A stretch of DNA of 64,000 nt from Maricaulaceae bacterium EIL42A08 (GTDB taxonomy: Bacteria; Pseudomonadota; Alphaproteobacteria; Caulobacterales; Maricaulaceae). A model generated the notes under the pieces. That model was not told where the DNA came from. It was given only the letters and a program-made list of their open reading frames with translations, and did not search any database. The position numbers and the translations under genes are program-made. Location: the NCBI GenBank assembly GCA_024178355.1, contig JAMZNZ010000001.1, positions 124,001 through 188,000 of the forward strand, in the 5' to 3' direction. Each line of letters starts with the position of its first letter. Within the stretch, counting starts at the first letter, position 1. This document shows positions 1 to 8,589 of this stretch, in pieces.

Positions 1-565
1 GCGCTGCCAGGGTGCGCGGCCACAGCATGGCCCCGGTGGTCATCAACCGGTCGTGCAGCGTGCCCGCGGTATCCGTCTCGGCGATCGGGACCACCTCGCT
101 CATCAGGACAGGACCGGTATCAAGACCGGCCTCCATCTGCATGATCTGAACGCCGGTCACCTCATCACCGGCCATGATGGCGCGCTGAATCGGAGCCGCA
201 CCGCGCCAGCGTGGCAGCAGCGAGCCATGCAGGTTCAGGCAGCCCAGCTCCGGCGCATCAAGCGCGCGCTGGGGCAGGATCTGGCCGTAGGCGACCACGC
301 AGGCCAAATCCAGATCGAGTGCATCAAACTGCTCTAAAACCACCTCATCCTTGAACTTTTCCGGCGTCTCGACAGGGATGCCAAACTGTTCGGCGAGCTG
401 GTGGACCGGCGTCTTGGTTTCGGCCTGACCGCGCCCACGCCGGCGCGGCGGCTGGGTATAGACCACCACAACATCATGGCCCGCGCCAACAATCTCGGCC
501 AGCGAGGCGGCGGCAAAATCAGGCGTTCCCATAAAGGCAAGGCGCAGGCTCATGGCAGAACTCAT
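1..565 (-). CDS. fmt: Methionyl-tRNA formyltransferase, 5' part (runs off the left edge)
   Basis: Formylates the methionyl group of initiator tRNA-Met with 10-formyl-THF, in the cytosol. About 188 codons are visible, read leftward. The N-terminus has the nucleotide-fold start [15 protein letters not shown], followed by the typical THF-binding region [20 protein letters not shown], a strong family signature. The rest of the formyltransferase domain and the C-terminal tRNA-binding domain lie beyond base 1. I chose the ATG at 565 because GAGAG sits just upstream; the ATG at 553 would begin directly at MSLRLAF, where homologues usually start, and is an equally good protein start. The gene diverges from the Kazal lipoprotein gene. 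def is often its neighbour but would lie outside the window. Confidence 0.95.
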   Translation of the reverse strand, partial: MSSAMSLRLAFMGTPDFAAASLAEIVGAGHDVVVVYTQPPRRRGRGQAETKTPVHQLAEQFGIPVETPEKFKDEVVLEQFDALDLDLACVVAYGQILPQRALDAPELGCLNLHGSLLPRWRGAAPIQRAIMAGDEVTGVQIMQMEAGLDTGPVLMSEVVPIAETDTAGTLHDRLMTTGAMLWPRTLAA

Positions 566-634
566 TCATCTCTCATTCGGTTCAGGACGTGATAGAGTGC
601 ACAGCATCTCATTTCCACCACCGGAGCCAATTTC

Positions 635-1039
635 ATGCTGCGCCTTGTCCTGATCGCCCTGACCACCTTCATGATTGCGAGCTGTGCCGCGCCCAAGGAA
701 GGCTCCGAGACGCCAGACCTTTCAAATCCGCCAGAGACCTCCGGTCCGCCTGTGCGGCCCGTGGCAGGTCTGGGTGAGATGTGCGGCGGCATGATGGGCA
801 TCACCTGCGCCGGTGAAGATGGGGTCGGGGACCGCGCGGCCTTCTGCCAGTGGCAGGCGGGCACACAATGCGGGGCCGCTGACCAGATGGGCGTGTGCAC
901 CGCTGTGCCCCAGGCCTGCACGCGCGAATACCGCCCGGTCTGCGGCTGCGATGGTGAGACCTATCCCAATGCCTGTGTGGCCACAGCCAACCGGGCCAGC
1001 ATCCTGCATGAGGGCGCGTGCCGCACCGAGGCGGATTAA
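635..1039 (+). CDS. Kazal-type protease-inhibitor domain lipoprotein
   Basis: A 134-residue secreted lipoprotein. Residues 1-16 form a lipoprotein signal peptide with the lipobox I-A-S-C (Cys17 would be lipidated). The mature part holds ten further cysteines (50, 58, 71, 79, 88, 95, 103, 105, 114, 129). Residues about 88-129 match the Kazal pattern, with the hallmark RPVCGCDGETYPNAC. The usual PVCGSDG has Cys in place of Ser here, giving an extra cysteine, as seen in some bacterial members. Residues 48-80 form a second Cys-rich block without a name I can assign. GGAG precedes the ATG. It converges with the PhoD gene, sharing a 4-base stop overlap. A role in inhibiting serine proteases at the cell surface is inference from the fold. 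Confidence 0.85.
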   Translation: MLRLVLIALTTFMIASCAAPKEGSETPDLSNPPETSGPPVRPVAGLGEMCGGMMGITCAGEDGVGDRAAFCQWQAGTQCGAADQMGVCTAVPQACTREYRPVCGCDGETYPNACVATANRASILHEGACRTEAD

Positions 1040-2628
1040 GCCTCCACGGGGCGGCGTGCACCGGACTCCACCACAAAGACCTTTTGATCAGCCGGCGCGT
1101 AGCCGTTCTGGCGCTTCACTTCACCCACGGTGCGCAGATGCACCTCGGCGCGGTCCTGGGTCAAGTTGATCAGGCCATAGCCGCGCTCACGCGCATCAAA
1201 ATGCTTGATGTGGTCGAAATTGGCGGCCGCGACGGCGAAGCTGTCATGATTGGTGTGGTGGCTGGTCACCGCGGTTGTCACGAATTCTGCGGCCACTGAC
1301 GGGCTCGTCACATCGTCATAATCGGTCCTCACCTCGGTCACCCAGTAGCAGTGGGTGTCCCCGCCCAGCAGGATCGGGTTGATGTCCGGCTTCGACGCCA
1401 GCGCCTCAATCAGGCGGCGGCGGGCAGCCGGATAGCCATCCCAGCCATCGCTCCAGCTCGTCGGCTCACCGGTTTCCGGGTTGGTGCCGTAAAAGGGCGA
1501 AAACAGGGTTGGCTGAACGATAAAGCTCCAGCGCGCGCCCGATCCGCCAGCCACGCGATGCAGCCAGCGTTCCTGTGAAGCGCCCAGATAGGTGCGCGCC
1601 TCATCCAGACGCTCCGGGCAATCGCGCGCGATGATCTGACCGCCGCGATCCTCCTCGCTGGGGCAGGCCATCGGCGTCTTGAACTGGCGCCCGTCAGTCA
1701 TGTTGACCTCGGCCAGGTTGCCGAACACGGTCTGACCCCAGATGCGCATGCGCCCGGAGGCCCGCTCCAGCATGGAACGACGGCGCAGCGGCATGTTTTC
1801 CCAATAGGCCTGATAGGCCGCCAGGCGGCGCGCCCGGAAATCCTCAACGCTCACAAAGGGCTGCTCGGAGATGTCGCCAGCATAGTCGTTGTCCACCTCA
1901 TGATCGTCCCAGGTCACCAGCCAGGGCGCGATCGCTGCAGCGGCCTGAAGGTCGGGGTCGAGGCGGTAATTGGCGTGCACGCGGCGATAGTCGTCCAGCG
2001 TATAAGGTTCGGGCGTCACATGGCGGCGCACCTGCGGACCCCAGCTGGATTCGTAAATATAGTCGCCAGTGTGGATGACGAGATCGACACGCTCTTCGGC
2101 CATGTCGCGATAGGCATGGAAATAACCCTGCTCGTAATGGGCACAGCTGGCCCAGGCAATCTTCATCGCATCCAGGCTCGCGCCATAGCCAGGTGCCGTG
2201 AAGGCGCGGCCCACCGGGCTGGTCACCCCTGCCACATGGAAGCGATAGAAATATTCCCGCCCCGCATCCAGGCCGTGGATTTCTGCGTGAACCGAGTGGC
2301 CCTGGGATGGCAGGGCCCGCTCCACGCCCGCGCGCACGATCTGGGTAAAGACCTCGTCGTCGGCGATCTCCCAGGCGACATCCACAGCCTCCGGGGCCAT
2401 GCCGCCATCGGGGTCGAGCGGGTTGGGAGCCAGGCGGGTCCACGCCACAAAGCCGTCAGACGCCGGATCGCCGGAGGCGACACCCAGCGAGAACGGGTCA
2501 TTGCGAAAGACAGGGGCTGAGCCTGTCGATCCCGCTCTACACCCCGCCCCGAGCGCCAGCGCCGCACCGGCGGCAGCAGACCCCAGAACAAGGCGGCGGG
2601 ACGGCAGTGTCAGGCGTGGCGATGTCAT
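1036..2628 (-). CDS. phoD: Alkaline phosphatase D family (PhoD) phosphodiesterase/phosphatase, Tat-exported
   Basis: A 530-residue secreted metallophosphoesterase that hydrolyses phosphomonoesters or diesters in the periplasm or outside the cell. The N-terminus is a twin-arginine signal: SRRLVLGSAAAG, with Arg11-Arg12, then a small hydrophobic stretch. The PhoD N-terminal domain follows (DPFSLGVASGDP, VAWTRLAP). The catalytic domain carries VDLVIHTGDYIYE, WDDHEVDNDYAGD and LGGDTHCYWV, which hold the metal-binding Asp, His and Asn residues. The chosen ATG at 2628 has GGGGAG upstream; an open extension to 2862 lacks a signal peptide and was not used. No Pho box was recognised upstream. The 3' end overlaps the Kazal gene tail to tail by four bases. 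Confidence 0.93.
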   Translation of the reverse strand: MTSPRLTLPSRRLVLGSAAAGAALALGAGCRAGSTGSAPVFRNDPFSLGVASGDPASDGFVAWTRLAPNPLDPDGGMAPEAVDVAWEIADDEVFTQIVRAGVERALPSQGHSVHAEIHGLDAGREYFYRFHVAGVTSPVGRAFTAPGYGASLDAMKIAWASCAHYEQGYFHAYRDMAEERVDLVIHTGDYIYESSWGPQVRRHVTPEPYTLDDYRRVHANYRLDPDLQAAAAIAPWLVTWDDHEVDNDYAGDISEQPFVSVEDFRARRLAAYQAYWENMPLRRRSMLERASGRMRIWGQTVFGNLAEVNMTDGRQFKTPMACPSEEDRGGQIIARDCPERLDEARTYLGASQERWLHRVAGGSGARWSFIVQPTLFSPFYGTNPETGEPTSWSDGWDGYPAARRRLIEALASKPDINPILLGGDTHCYWVTEVRTDYDDVTSPSVAAEFVTTAVTSHHTNHDSFAVAAANFDHIKHFDARERGYGLINLTQDRAEVHLRTVGEVKRQNGYAPADQKVFVVESGARRPVEA

Positions 2629-2770
2629 GATTGAGCTCCCCAGATGCAATGACGCACTAGAACAGGAGATAGCCCAGCGCGCTGACAGTTTCATGAAAGT
2701 CTTTGGAGGTATTTGTCTGACCCATCTGCGTTGGGTCGCCGCTCCAGGATAAAACGCCAGCGTCAAAACC

Positions 2771-2910
2771 GCCTCTCCCCCTTGACCAAGGGGAAGAGGA
2801 TGAAGGTGAGGGGGGTGCATTTGAACTGGCTCACGGGGTGCAGGATGAAATGCTGCAAACACCCCTCACCTAACCTCTCCCCAGGCATGGGGAGAGGGAT
2901 TGGGTTTGCG
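2771..2910. repeat. Dispersed palindromic intergenic repeat, family A copy 1
   Basis: The element begins with a CTCTCCCC.../...GGGGAAGAG palindrome and a GGTGAGGGG box, and ends with the inverted counterpart CCCCTCACC and CTCTCCCC...GGGGAGAG. A clearly related copy lies at 15555-15698 in the same order of blocks. No coding potential is evident. It fills the space upstream of phoD. Confidence 0.8.
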
Positions 2911-2940
2911 TTCCAGGATTGAACGCAGGCGCAGCGAAGA

Positions 2941-3080
2941 GCCGACGGCATGGACATGCCGGAGGACAGGAAAAACCGAGCGCTTTAGCGCTGGCAAAGC
3001 GAACAGCCGCCCACAGCGAGCAAGGCTTGCCCTTGCGTTGCGAGGACCGACACCCCGGACGGGGTGGAGGTCAGGAAAAA
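2941..3080. repeat. Tandem hairpin units with different but fully paired stems
   Basis: Two units share the frame CCGA-stem-GA-stem'-GAGGnCAGGAAAAA, 105 bases apart. In the first (stem 2946-2961) the arms are CGGCATG and CATGCCG; in the second (3051-3066) they are CACCCCG and CGGGGTG. Flanks are nearly identical while stems differ yet remain perfectly complementary. Two smaller hairpins (around AGCGCTTTAGCGCT and GCAAGGCTTGC) lie between them. This completes the 2629-3150 gap, which holds no gene. Confidence 0.75.
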
Positions 3081-3085
3081 GAAAA

Positions 3086-3111
3086 GGGGCGGTGTCTTTC
3101 GACACCGCCCC
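3086..3111 (-). terminator. Rho-independent terminator of the Oar-like TonB receptor
   Basis: An 11-bp perfect stem (GGGGCGGTGTC / GACACCGCCCC) with a TTTC loop. Read leftward it follows the receptor stop codon by about 40 bases and is followed by a T-rich run (the complement of GGAAAAAGAAAA). Confidence 0.9.
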
Positions 3112-3150
3112 CAATCTTTGCACCGTCAGGTGCCTGCGATTTCAGAGTTC

Positions 3151-6100
3151 TTAGAACTCGTAACGCAGACCCATGCGGACGCGGTAGACCGAGTTGTTGA
3201 AGTCACGCGACTGAAGCTGAGTCGGGCTCGTGACGTCAGAGTAGACGTATCGGCAGTCGGTTGCCGCCTTACAAAACTCACCCGGCTCGTTGTCGCTCAG
3301 GAGTTCGCCACCGTTCAACTCGCGGATGTCGAGGTCGACAACGCTTGCACGACCGAAGCTACCACCACGGCGGTACTGGGTGCCCCACTCGTCATTAAGC
3401 AGGTTCGGGAAGTTCTCGATGTCGAGCACGAACTGGAAGCGGTTCTCGCCGACATACTGCTCAGCACCCGGAATACCCGGCAGGTCCTGAGTGAAGCGGA
3501 AGTCCCAACGCTGGGTCCACGGCGAGCTGCCGAAGTTACGCGGCACAAAGGTCCCGCGGAACTGCTCCAGGCCTTCCTGGCGGACGAAGTTGTCGAACGC
3601 AGCTTCATCAGCAGCGGACGCGAACTCGACAGCAGGATCACCACCGGCCAGCGGCACGTAGAGCAGGTCAGCACCGTCACGTGGGCTGCCACCAAGGGCA
3701 CGACCGAAGATCGGGTTGCTGCCGCCGACATTGTAGCCGTAGCTGAAGCCCGGGCCGGACTGCATGAAGCCGAACACGTTGAAGCGCGACGTCAGGTCGG
3801 CAACAAACTCGTTCTCATAGCCAAGAGTGACAGTGAACTTGTGTTCGATCTCATTGGACGAGGTTGCCACCACAGGATTATTACGGTCTGTGCCGACAAT
3901 GCCGCGCCATGCCGAAACGGCACGCGAAGAGGTGTACTCCAGCAGATCTTCTGCTTCGGTGTAGGTGTAGCCAAAGCGGAAGTTGAAGCCAGCGTCATAA
4001 CGCTTCGAAACGGTGATCGCGTAGGCCGTGGCCGAGCCACCTTCAGTGGTGTCGATGGCGAAGGCGTCCGGCAGTGAGTACTCAGAGCCGTTGGTGTTTT
4101 CGTCAGCGTCCAGGTTTGCAGGGTCGGACTGATCCGGGATGTCACCCAGATCCGGGTAGATCGGACGACCATCCGGTGCAACACCGCGAGCGAACTCCAG
4201 GTCCGGACGATCAAACGCCAGGTTCCGCCAGATCAGGGCTTCACGACGATCCGAGTGCAGGACCGAAGCCGACACGAAGTAACCGTCGCCGAGGCCGAAG
4301 CGCTCGAGGTTCAGCTCATAGTCAGCACGCAGCGAGGCGCGCAGAACGTTCGGCATTTCAAAGCCCGGTGCGAACACGTCGATGTTCTGAACCGCGCCAC
4401 CCAGGGACACGCCCTGCGCCACGTCATCGAGGATCGACTGCGGCACGGCAGAGCCGGTCACATTGGTGTCGAAGCCCAGAGCGAAGTAGGTCGCCGGGGT
4501 GAAGTTGTTGGATGCCCACACCTGCGGGTTACCGCCGGAGTACAGACCCATACCGCCCGAAACCGTCAGACGGTCAGTCGGGGTGTAGGTGAAGCCGAAG
4601 CGCGGCTGGATCAGGTCGACACCGTCGAGATTGTCCGTGCCGGAGAAGCCGTAAACGTCTTCAAAGGTCAACAACGCAGTGTTGGTAGCATTCGGAACGG
4701 GTTCCGGGGCCGGCGGGACGTCGTCCTGATAGATACGGTCATAGCGGATGCCGTAGGTGATGTTCAGGTCCGGACGGATCTGCCAGGCGTCCTGAGCGAA
4801 CAGGCTCAGCTGTTCATAGCCCCACTCAGCGGCCGTGTCATTGGAGTCGTTCGACTGGGCGTTGATGTAGGTGACAAAGGCGTCCTGGTTTTCCAGAGCT
4901 TCAAGGCTTGAGAACTCGAAGAAGCCGCGCGAACGCTGACCAAAAATGTTGAACAGGTCATACTGTTCCCACTGACCACCAAAGGTGATCACGTGGTCGT
5001 TCCAGATGTAGTTACCTTCACCGTAGAAGACGGTGCGTTCGTCTTCGAAGTAGTTCTGGTGGCGGAACTGGTCCGGGCCGAGGCGGAAGGTGCGATCGCG
5101 ACCGCCCAGCAGGGCATCACCATCCAGGCCGTTGGCGGCGAAGTATGGATCGTTGACGTCAACTTCGACTTCAAATTCACCGAAGGACACGCCAGCAGCG
5201 GAGTCTTCACCCAGCGAGTCCTGACCGCGGATGTATTCCTTGCGGGACAGGCGGAAGGTCGTGGAGAAGTTGTCGGTCCAGTCAGACACCAGCTCGCCGC
5301 GATATACGTCCTGCTGCGAAGACAGCACGTAGTAGTTGGTCGGGAATGAGAAGGTGCCGGTGTTGGTCAGCAGGCTGTCTTCAGACGCCTGCCAGGAGAC
5401 CGTTGCGCGGTGGTTGGCGGTGATGTCCCAGTCCAGCTTGATCAGCGAAGACTCAGACTCTTCGTCAACCGAGGTGTCAGCCTTGGAACCGGGATCGTAG
5501 TTGTACGTGGCCTGCGTGATGTCACGGATCACGTCGAAAATCGCGGGGTCAGCACCGTTGAAGTCGAAGTTCAGCGGGCGGGAGTTGGTGACGCTCTCAT
5601 AACCAGCAAAGAAGAACAGCTGGTCTTCGATGATCGGGCCACCAGCGTAGAAGCCGTATTCGTCTTCTTCGAAGTCGTCGTTGGACACTTCCTGATCGAA
5701 AGCGTTTTCACCCACGAAGCTCTGGTCGCGATAGTAGTAATATGCACCACCGTCGAACTCGTTCGTACCCGACTTGGTCACCAGGTTCACAATACCGCCG
5801 GTGAAGCCGCTGGACAGAACCGAGTAGTCAGAAGCCTGAACAGAAGCTTCTTCGACCCAGTCGATGGAGATCGGCTGACGCAGGGTCGGGAAGAGGCCCT
5901 GGTCGAGACCGAAGTCGTTACCCTGAGCCAGACCGTCAATGACGAAGCCGTTGAAGCGCGGAGCCTGACCAGCAACCGAGATCACACCATTCGAGCGGCC
6001 GCGGCCGGAGAAGGTGGTGGTGGTCACGAACGGGTCAGCGATCAGCGAGGAGATCACGTCACGCTGGATCGACGGCTGACCGGCAAGGTCTTCTGCGGAG

Positions 6101-6525
6101 AACACAGAACCCACACCGCCATTCAGGCCGAGCTGGGACTGGATCGCGGTGCCGACCACGGTGATGACGTCAGAGGTCGAAGCAGCGTCGAGCGTTGCGT
6201 TGAACGAGTTGACCTGACCGGTGGAGAGGCGGACGCCTTCAGCGCGCTGAGGCTCCTGACCGGCAGCGGTCACGGTGACGGTGTAAGGACCGCCCGGGCG
6301 CAGACCAGCTTCGAAGAACGAGCCGTTGGCAGACGTGGTGGTCACGGACACAGAACCGGTCGGAACGTGAAGGATGGTCACCGAAGCGCCGGACACCGGA
6401 GCACCGGATGCGTCGACGACGGTACCGCGCAGAGATGCGGTCGTGGACTGTGCGTGAACAGCGGCAACCGGAGCCAGCGCAGCAAGCGTGGCAATGGAAG
6501 CGCCGTAAGCGAGCTTCTTGAACAT
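3151..6525 (-). CDS. Oar-like TonB-dependent outer-membrane receptor with carboxypeptidase-regulatory-like N-domain
   Basis: A 1124-residue outer-membrane transporter, long for the family. It has a signal peptide ending near AAVHAQ (residue ~26), then a carboxypeptidase-regulatory-like (Ig-like) domain around residues 29-115 (TTASLRGTVVDASGAPVSGA), a plug domain with the VITVVGTAIQ segment and TGGIVNLVTKSGTNEFDG, and a long barrel rich in aromatic strands ending in LRYEF. This architecture is that of Oar/OmpA-related TonB receptors. The substrate is unknown; no enzyme next to it gives a clue. The ATG at 6525 has AGGGGG upstream and gives a proper signal peptide; an in-frame extension to 6627 does not. 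A perfect CtrA-type box lies 160 bases upstream. A strong hairpin terminator follows the gene. Confidence 0.92.
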   Translation of the reverse strand: MFKKLAYGASIATLAALAPVAAVHAQSTTASLRGTVVDASGAPVSGASVTILHVPTGSVSVTTTSANGSFFEAGLRPGGPYTVTVTAAGQEPQRAEGVRLSTGQVNSFNATLDAASTSDVITVVGTAIQSQLGLNGGVGSVFSAEDLAGQPSIQRDVISSLIADPFVTTTTFSGRGRSNGVISVAGQAPRFNGFVIDGLAQGNDFGLDQGLFPTLRQPISIDWVEEASVQASDYSVLSSGFTGGIVNLVTKSGTNEFDGGAYYYYRDQSFVGENAFDQEVSNDDFEEDEYGFYAGGPIIEDQLFFFAGYESVTNSRPLNFDFNGADPAIFDVIRDITQATYNYDPGSKADTSVDEESESSLIKLDWDITANHRATVSWQASEDSLLTNTGTFSFPTNYYVLSSQQDVYRGELVSDWTDNFSTTFRLSRKEYIRGQDSLGEDSAAGVSFGEFEVEVDVNDPYFAANGLDGDALLGGRDRTFRLGPDQFRHQNYFEDERTVFYGEGNYIWNDHVITFGGQWEQYDLFNIFGQRSRGFFEFSSLEALENQDAFVTYINAQSNDSNDTAAEWGYEQLSLFAQDAWQIRPDLNITYGIRYDRIYQDDVPPAPEPVPNATNTALLTFEDVYGFSGTDNLDGVDLIQPRFGFTYTPTDRLTVSGGMGLYSGGNPQVWASNNFTPATYFALGFDTNVTGSAVPQSILDDVAQGVSLGGAVQNIDVFAPGFEMPNVLRASLRADYELNLERFGLGDGYFVSASVLHSDRREALIWRNLAFDRPDLEFARGVAPDGRPIYPDLGDIPDQSDPANLDADENTNGSEYSLPDAFAIDTTEGGSATAYAITVSKRYDAGFNFRFGYTYTEAEDLLEYTSSRAVSAWRGIVGTDRNNPVVATSSNEIEHKFTVTLGYENEFVADLTSRFNVFGFMQSGPGFSYGYNVGGSNPIFGRALGGSPRDGADLLYVPLAGGDPAVEFASAADEAAFDNFVRQEGLEQFRGTFVPRNFGSSPWTQRWDFRFTQDLPGIPGAEQYVGENRFQFVLDIENFPNLLNDEWGTQYRRGGSFGRASVVDLDIRELNGGELLSDNEPGEFCKAATDCRYVYSDVTSPTQLQSRDFNNSVYRVRMGLRYEF

Positions 6526-6925
6526 TGAGGAGGTCCCCCTAATAGACCAACAGTGAACAGCGCAAACACTACGTCTACGCTTCGGAAGCGGGCGATAAAG
6601 CTCTCGGCTGACGGTTCGGTGACGCATTTATGAAGCTTTTGTTGCAATGCACCAGGCCGGTGCTCCGACTACGGAGAAATTCGGATTTAATCAAAAGTTA
6701 ATTTCCTCAATTATTCCTTCAAATGCCAGCGAAACAGCCCCCCCGCAGTCCAATCCGGACGGTTATAACTGCATTCTTGCGCCGCGCAGCCCAGGCGCGC
6801 CTGCGCGCTTGGCGTTGCATTTCAGCCACGATTTTGTGCACCAAAGGGGTGTGATAGCTGCCCAGAGGGCTGGCGATTCTGCGAAGGCTTTGACAAGCCG
6901 GACAAGCGCGCGCATCAAGCGCCCC
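6526..6925. other. 400-base divergent intergenic region (TonB receptor / GT39)
   Basis: No gene is evident. The region carries the promoters for two divergent genes and one perfect CtrA-type box at 6687-6701. The stretch 6680-6730 is markedly AT-rich compared with its surroundings. Confidence 0.6.
6687..6701. promoter_or_regulatory. Putative CtrA binding site
   Basis: TTAA-TCAAAAG-TTAA matches the CtrA full-site consensus TTAA-N7-TTAA exactly. It sits 162 bases upstream of the TonB receptor start and 225 bases upstream of the GT39 start, so either gene could be the target. Confidence 0.5.
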
Positions 6926-8479
6926 ATGACCCAGCCTGAGCCCCACCTGATCGCTTCACCACTGGACACGCCCCGTACGGCCTTCCTGGCTGCCGGCGTG
7001 GTGCTGGGAGTCTTGACCGTGCTGCGTATCGCCATGGCCGCGCTTGATCCCAACAGTCTCTACGCTGACGAGACCCAGTACTGGCTGTGGGCCCAATCGC
7101 TCGACTGGGGCTATTTTTCCAAGCCACCGATGATCGCGTGGGTCATTGCCACCACAACCGCCCTGTTCGGTGATGGCGACAATGCGGTCCGTCTCGGCGC
7201 ACCGCTGCTGCACCTTGTAACGGCAAGCTTTCTTGGACTGACCGCCGCGCGCCTGTTTGGTCCAAGGGCTGGCTTCTGGGCGGCAACCCTGTGGGCCGTG
7301 ATGCCGGCGGTGTGGCTGTCTTCGATCATCATCTCCACCGACGCGGTCATGATGGCGGGCTGGGCGGTCGGGCTTTATGCACTGGTCAGGCTGCGCGAAC
7401 AGCCAGACTGGACCTTTGCTCTGATCCTTGGCGCGGCGGTCGGGTGGGCCTTCCTGTCGAAATACGCGACGATCTATTTCCTCATCGGTCTGGCCATTGC
7501 CATTGTGATTGACGGTCCCAGCCGCCGGGCTTTGCTGACATTAAAGGGCGCAGCCGCCCTTGCTCTTTTCCTCGCATTGATCAGCGGCAATCTGCTTTGG
7601 AATGCGGCCAATGATTTTGCGACCGTATCCCACACCGCAGCCAACGCGAACTGGCAGGGTCAGCTCTTCAATGCCGAAGAGCTGTTGCAGTTCGTCGGCG
7701 ACCAGTTCGGGATTTTCGGACCGGTCACCTTCATCGCCTTCATTGCTGCAGTGGTGATCGCAGTCAGGCGGTTTTCGCCGGGCGAGGATGATCGCATCCT
7801 GCTTGTGCTGGCGGGCTTTGCCGTGCCAGCCCTGGTCATTGTCGCGGGCCAGGCCTTCATCAGTCGGGCGCACGCGAACTGGGCCGCATCCGCCTTCGCC
7901 GCCGCCACACTTCTTACCGCCTGGGTCCTGACCGAGGGGCCACGCTGGCGGCGCTATGTGATCTATGGATCAGTTGCCTTCCATGTGATCGCAGGTAGCG
8001 CCTTCATGGCGCTTGCCGCCTCACCGGCTTTGACCGATGCGCTGGGCCGGTCCAATGACTTCAAACGAATCCGCGAATGGCCCGCCACTGCCGAAGCGGT
8101 GGCGTTGCGCGCAGCTCGCCTTGGCGTCGATGCGATCGCCTTTGATAACCGCAACGATTTTCACCAGACCCAGCGCTATGGCCCGCAGATTGAGGCCGAG
8201 CTTTACATGTGGCTGCGCCGCGACGGACCGGAGAACTTCGCCGAAGCCACCTGGCCGCTGACCTCCGATGTGACGGGGCCAATCCTGATCGTCTCAGAAC
8301 GCCACTGGGAAATCCCGGTGATCGAAGCGGACTTTGCCCGCATCGAAGAAATCGAGCCGATCCGCATCGACCTGGGCGGTGGCATTGAACGCCACTACCG
8401 GCTGTTCATCGCTGAAGGCTATGCCCAAGCTGAGCGGACAGCGGAATTTGAGGCGACCGTCGCTCAGCCGCGGTTTTAG
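6926..8479 (+). CDS. GT39 (ArnT/PMT-like) membrane glycosyltransferase
   Basis: A 517-residue integral membrane protein that should transfer a sugar from a polyprenyl-phosphate donor to an acceptor on the periplasmic side. The first loop after TM1 carries the catalytic acidic motif YADETQYWLWAQSLDWGY followed by SKPP, diagnostic of the ArnT/PMT_2 family. About ten hydrophobic segments fill residues 15-400, and the last ~120 residues form a soluble periplasmic domain. The ATG at 6926 was chosen because TM1 follows it at the usual distance; the open frame continues back to 6647 through non-protein-like sequence. No lipid A or arn genes are nearby, so the acceptor is unknown. Confidence 0.88.
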   Translation: MTQPEPHLIASPLDTPRTAFLAAGVVLGVLTVLRIAMAALDPNSLYADETQYWLWAQSLDWGYFSKPPMIAWVIATTTALFGDGDNAVRLGAPLLHLVTASFLGLTAARLFGPRAGFWAATLWAVMPAVWLSSIIISTDAVMMAGWAVGLYALVRLREQPDWTFALILGAAVGWAFLSKYATIYFLIGLAIAIVIDGPSRRALLTLKGAAALALFLALISGNLLWNAANDFATVSHTAANANWQGQLFNAEELLQFVGDQFGIFGPVTFIAFIAAVVIAVRRFSPGEDDRILLVLAGFAVPALVIVAGQAFISRAHANWAASAFAAATLLTAWVLTEGPRWRRYVIYGSVAFHVIAGSAFMALAASPALTDALGRSNDFKRIREWPATAEAVALRAARLGVDAIAFDNRNDFHQTQRYGPQIEAELYMWLRRDGPENFAEATWPLTSDVTGPILIVSERHWEIPVIEADFARIEEIEPIRIDLGGGIERHYRLFIAEGYAQAERTAEFEATVAQPRF

Positions 8480-8589
8480 GACTGGCGTGTAACGCGTGGT
8501 CCTGATTTAGCTTGCATTGTCTGCCCGCGATTGCTGCTTTCTAGCCTGCACAGCGTTTACGGGTCGGCGCAGGCGAGGACATAGGCAGG

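Noticed and set aside
2629-2862. N-terminal extension of PhoD to 2862
   Set aside because: It runs through the family A repeat, has no ribosome site and would bury the Tat signal at residue ~80.
3064-6528. Long open frames antisense to the Oar-like TonB receptor (e.g. 3064-4077, 5410-6528)
   Set aside because: They mirror the coding bias of the opposite strand, lack ribosome sites and recognisable domains, while the receptor frame carries all family motifs.
6647-6925. N-terminal extension of the GT39 protein
   Set aside because: It covers the CtrA-like box and promoter region and has no membrane or enzymatic features; TM1 fits the start at 6926.
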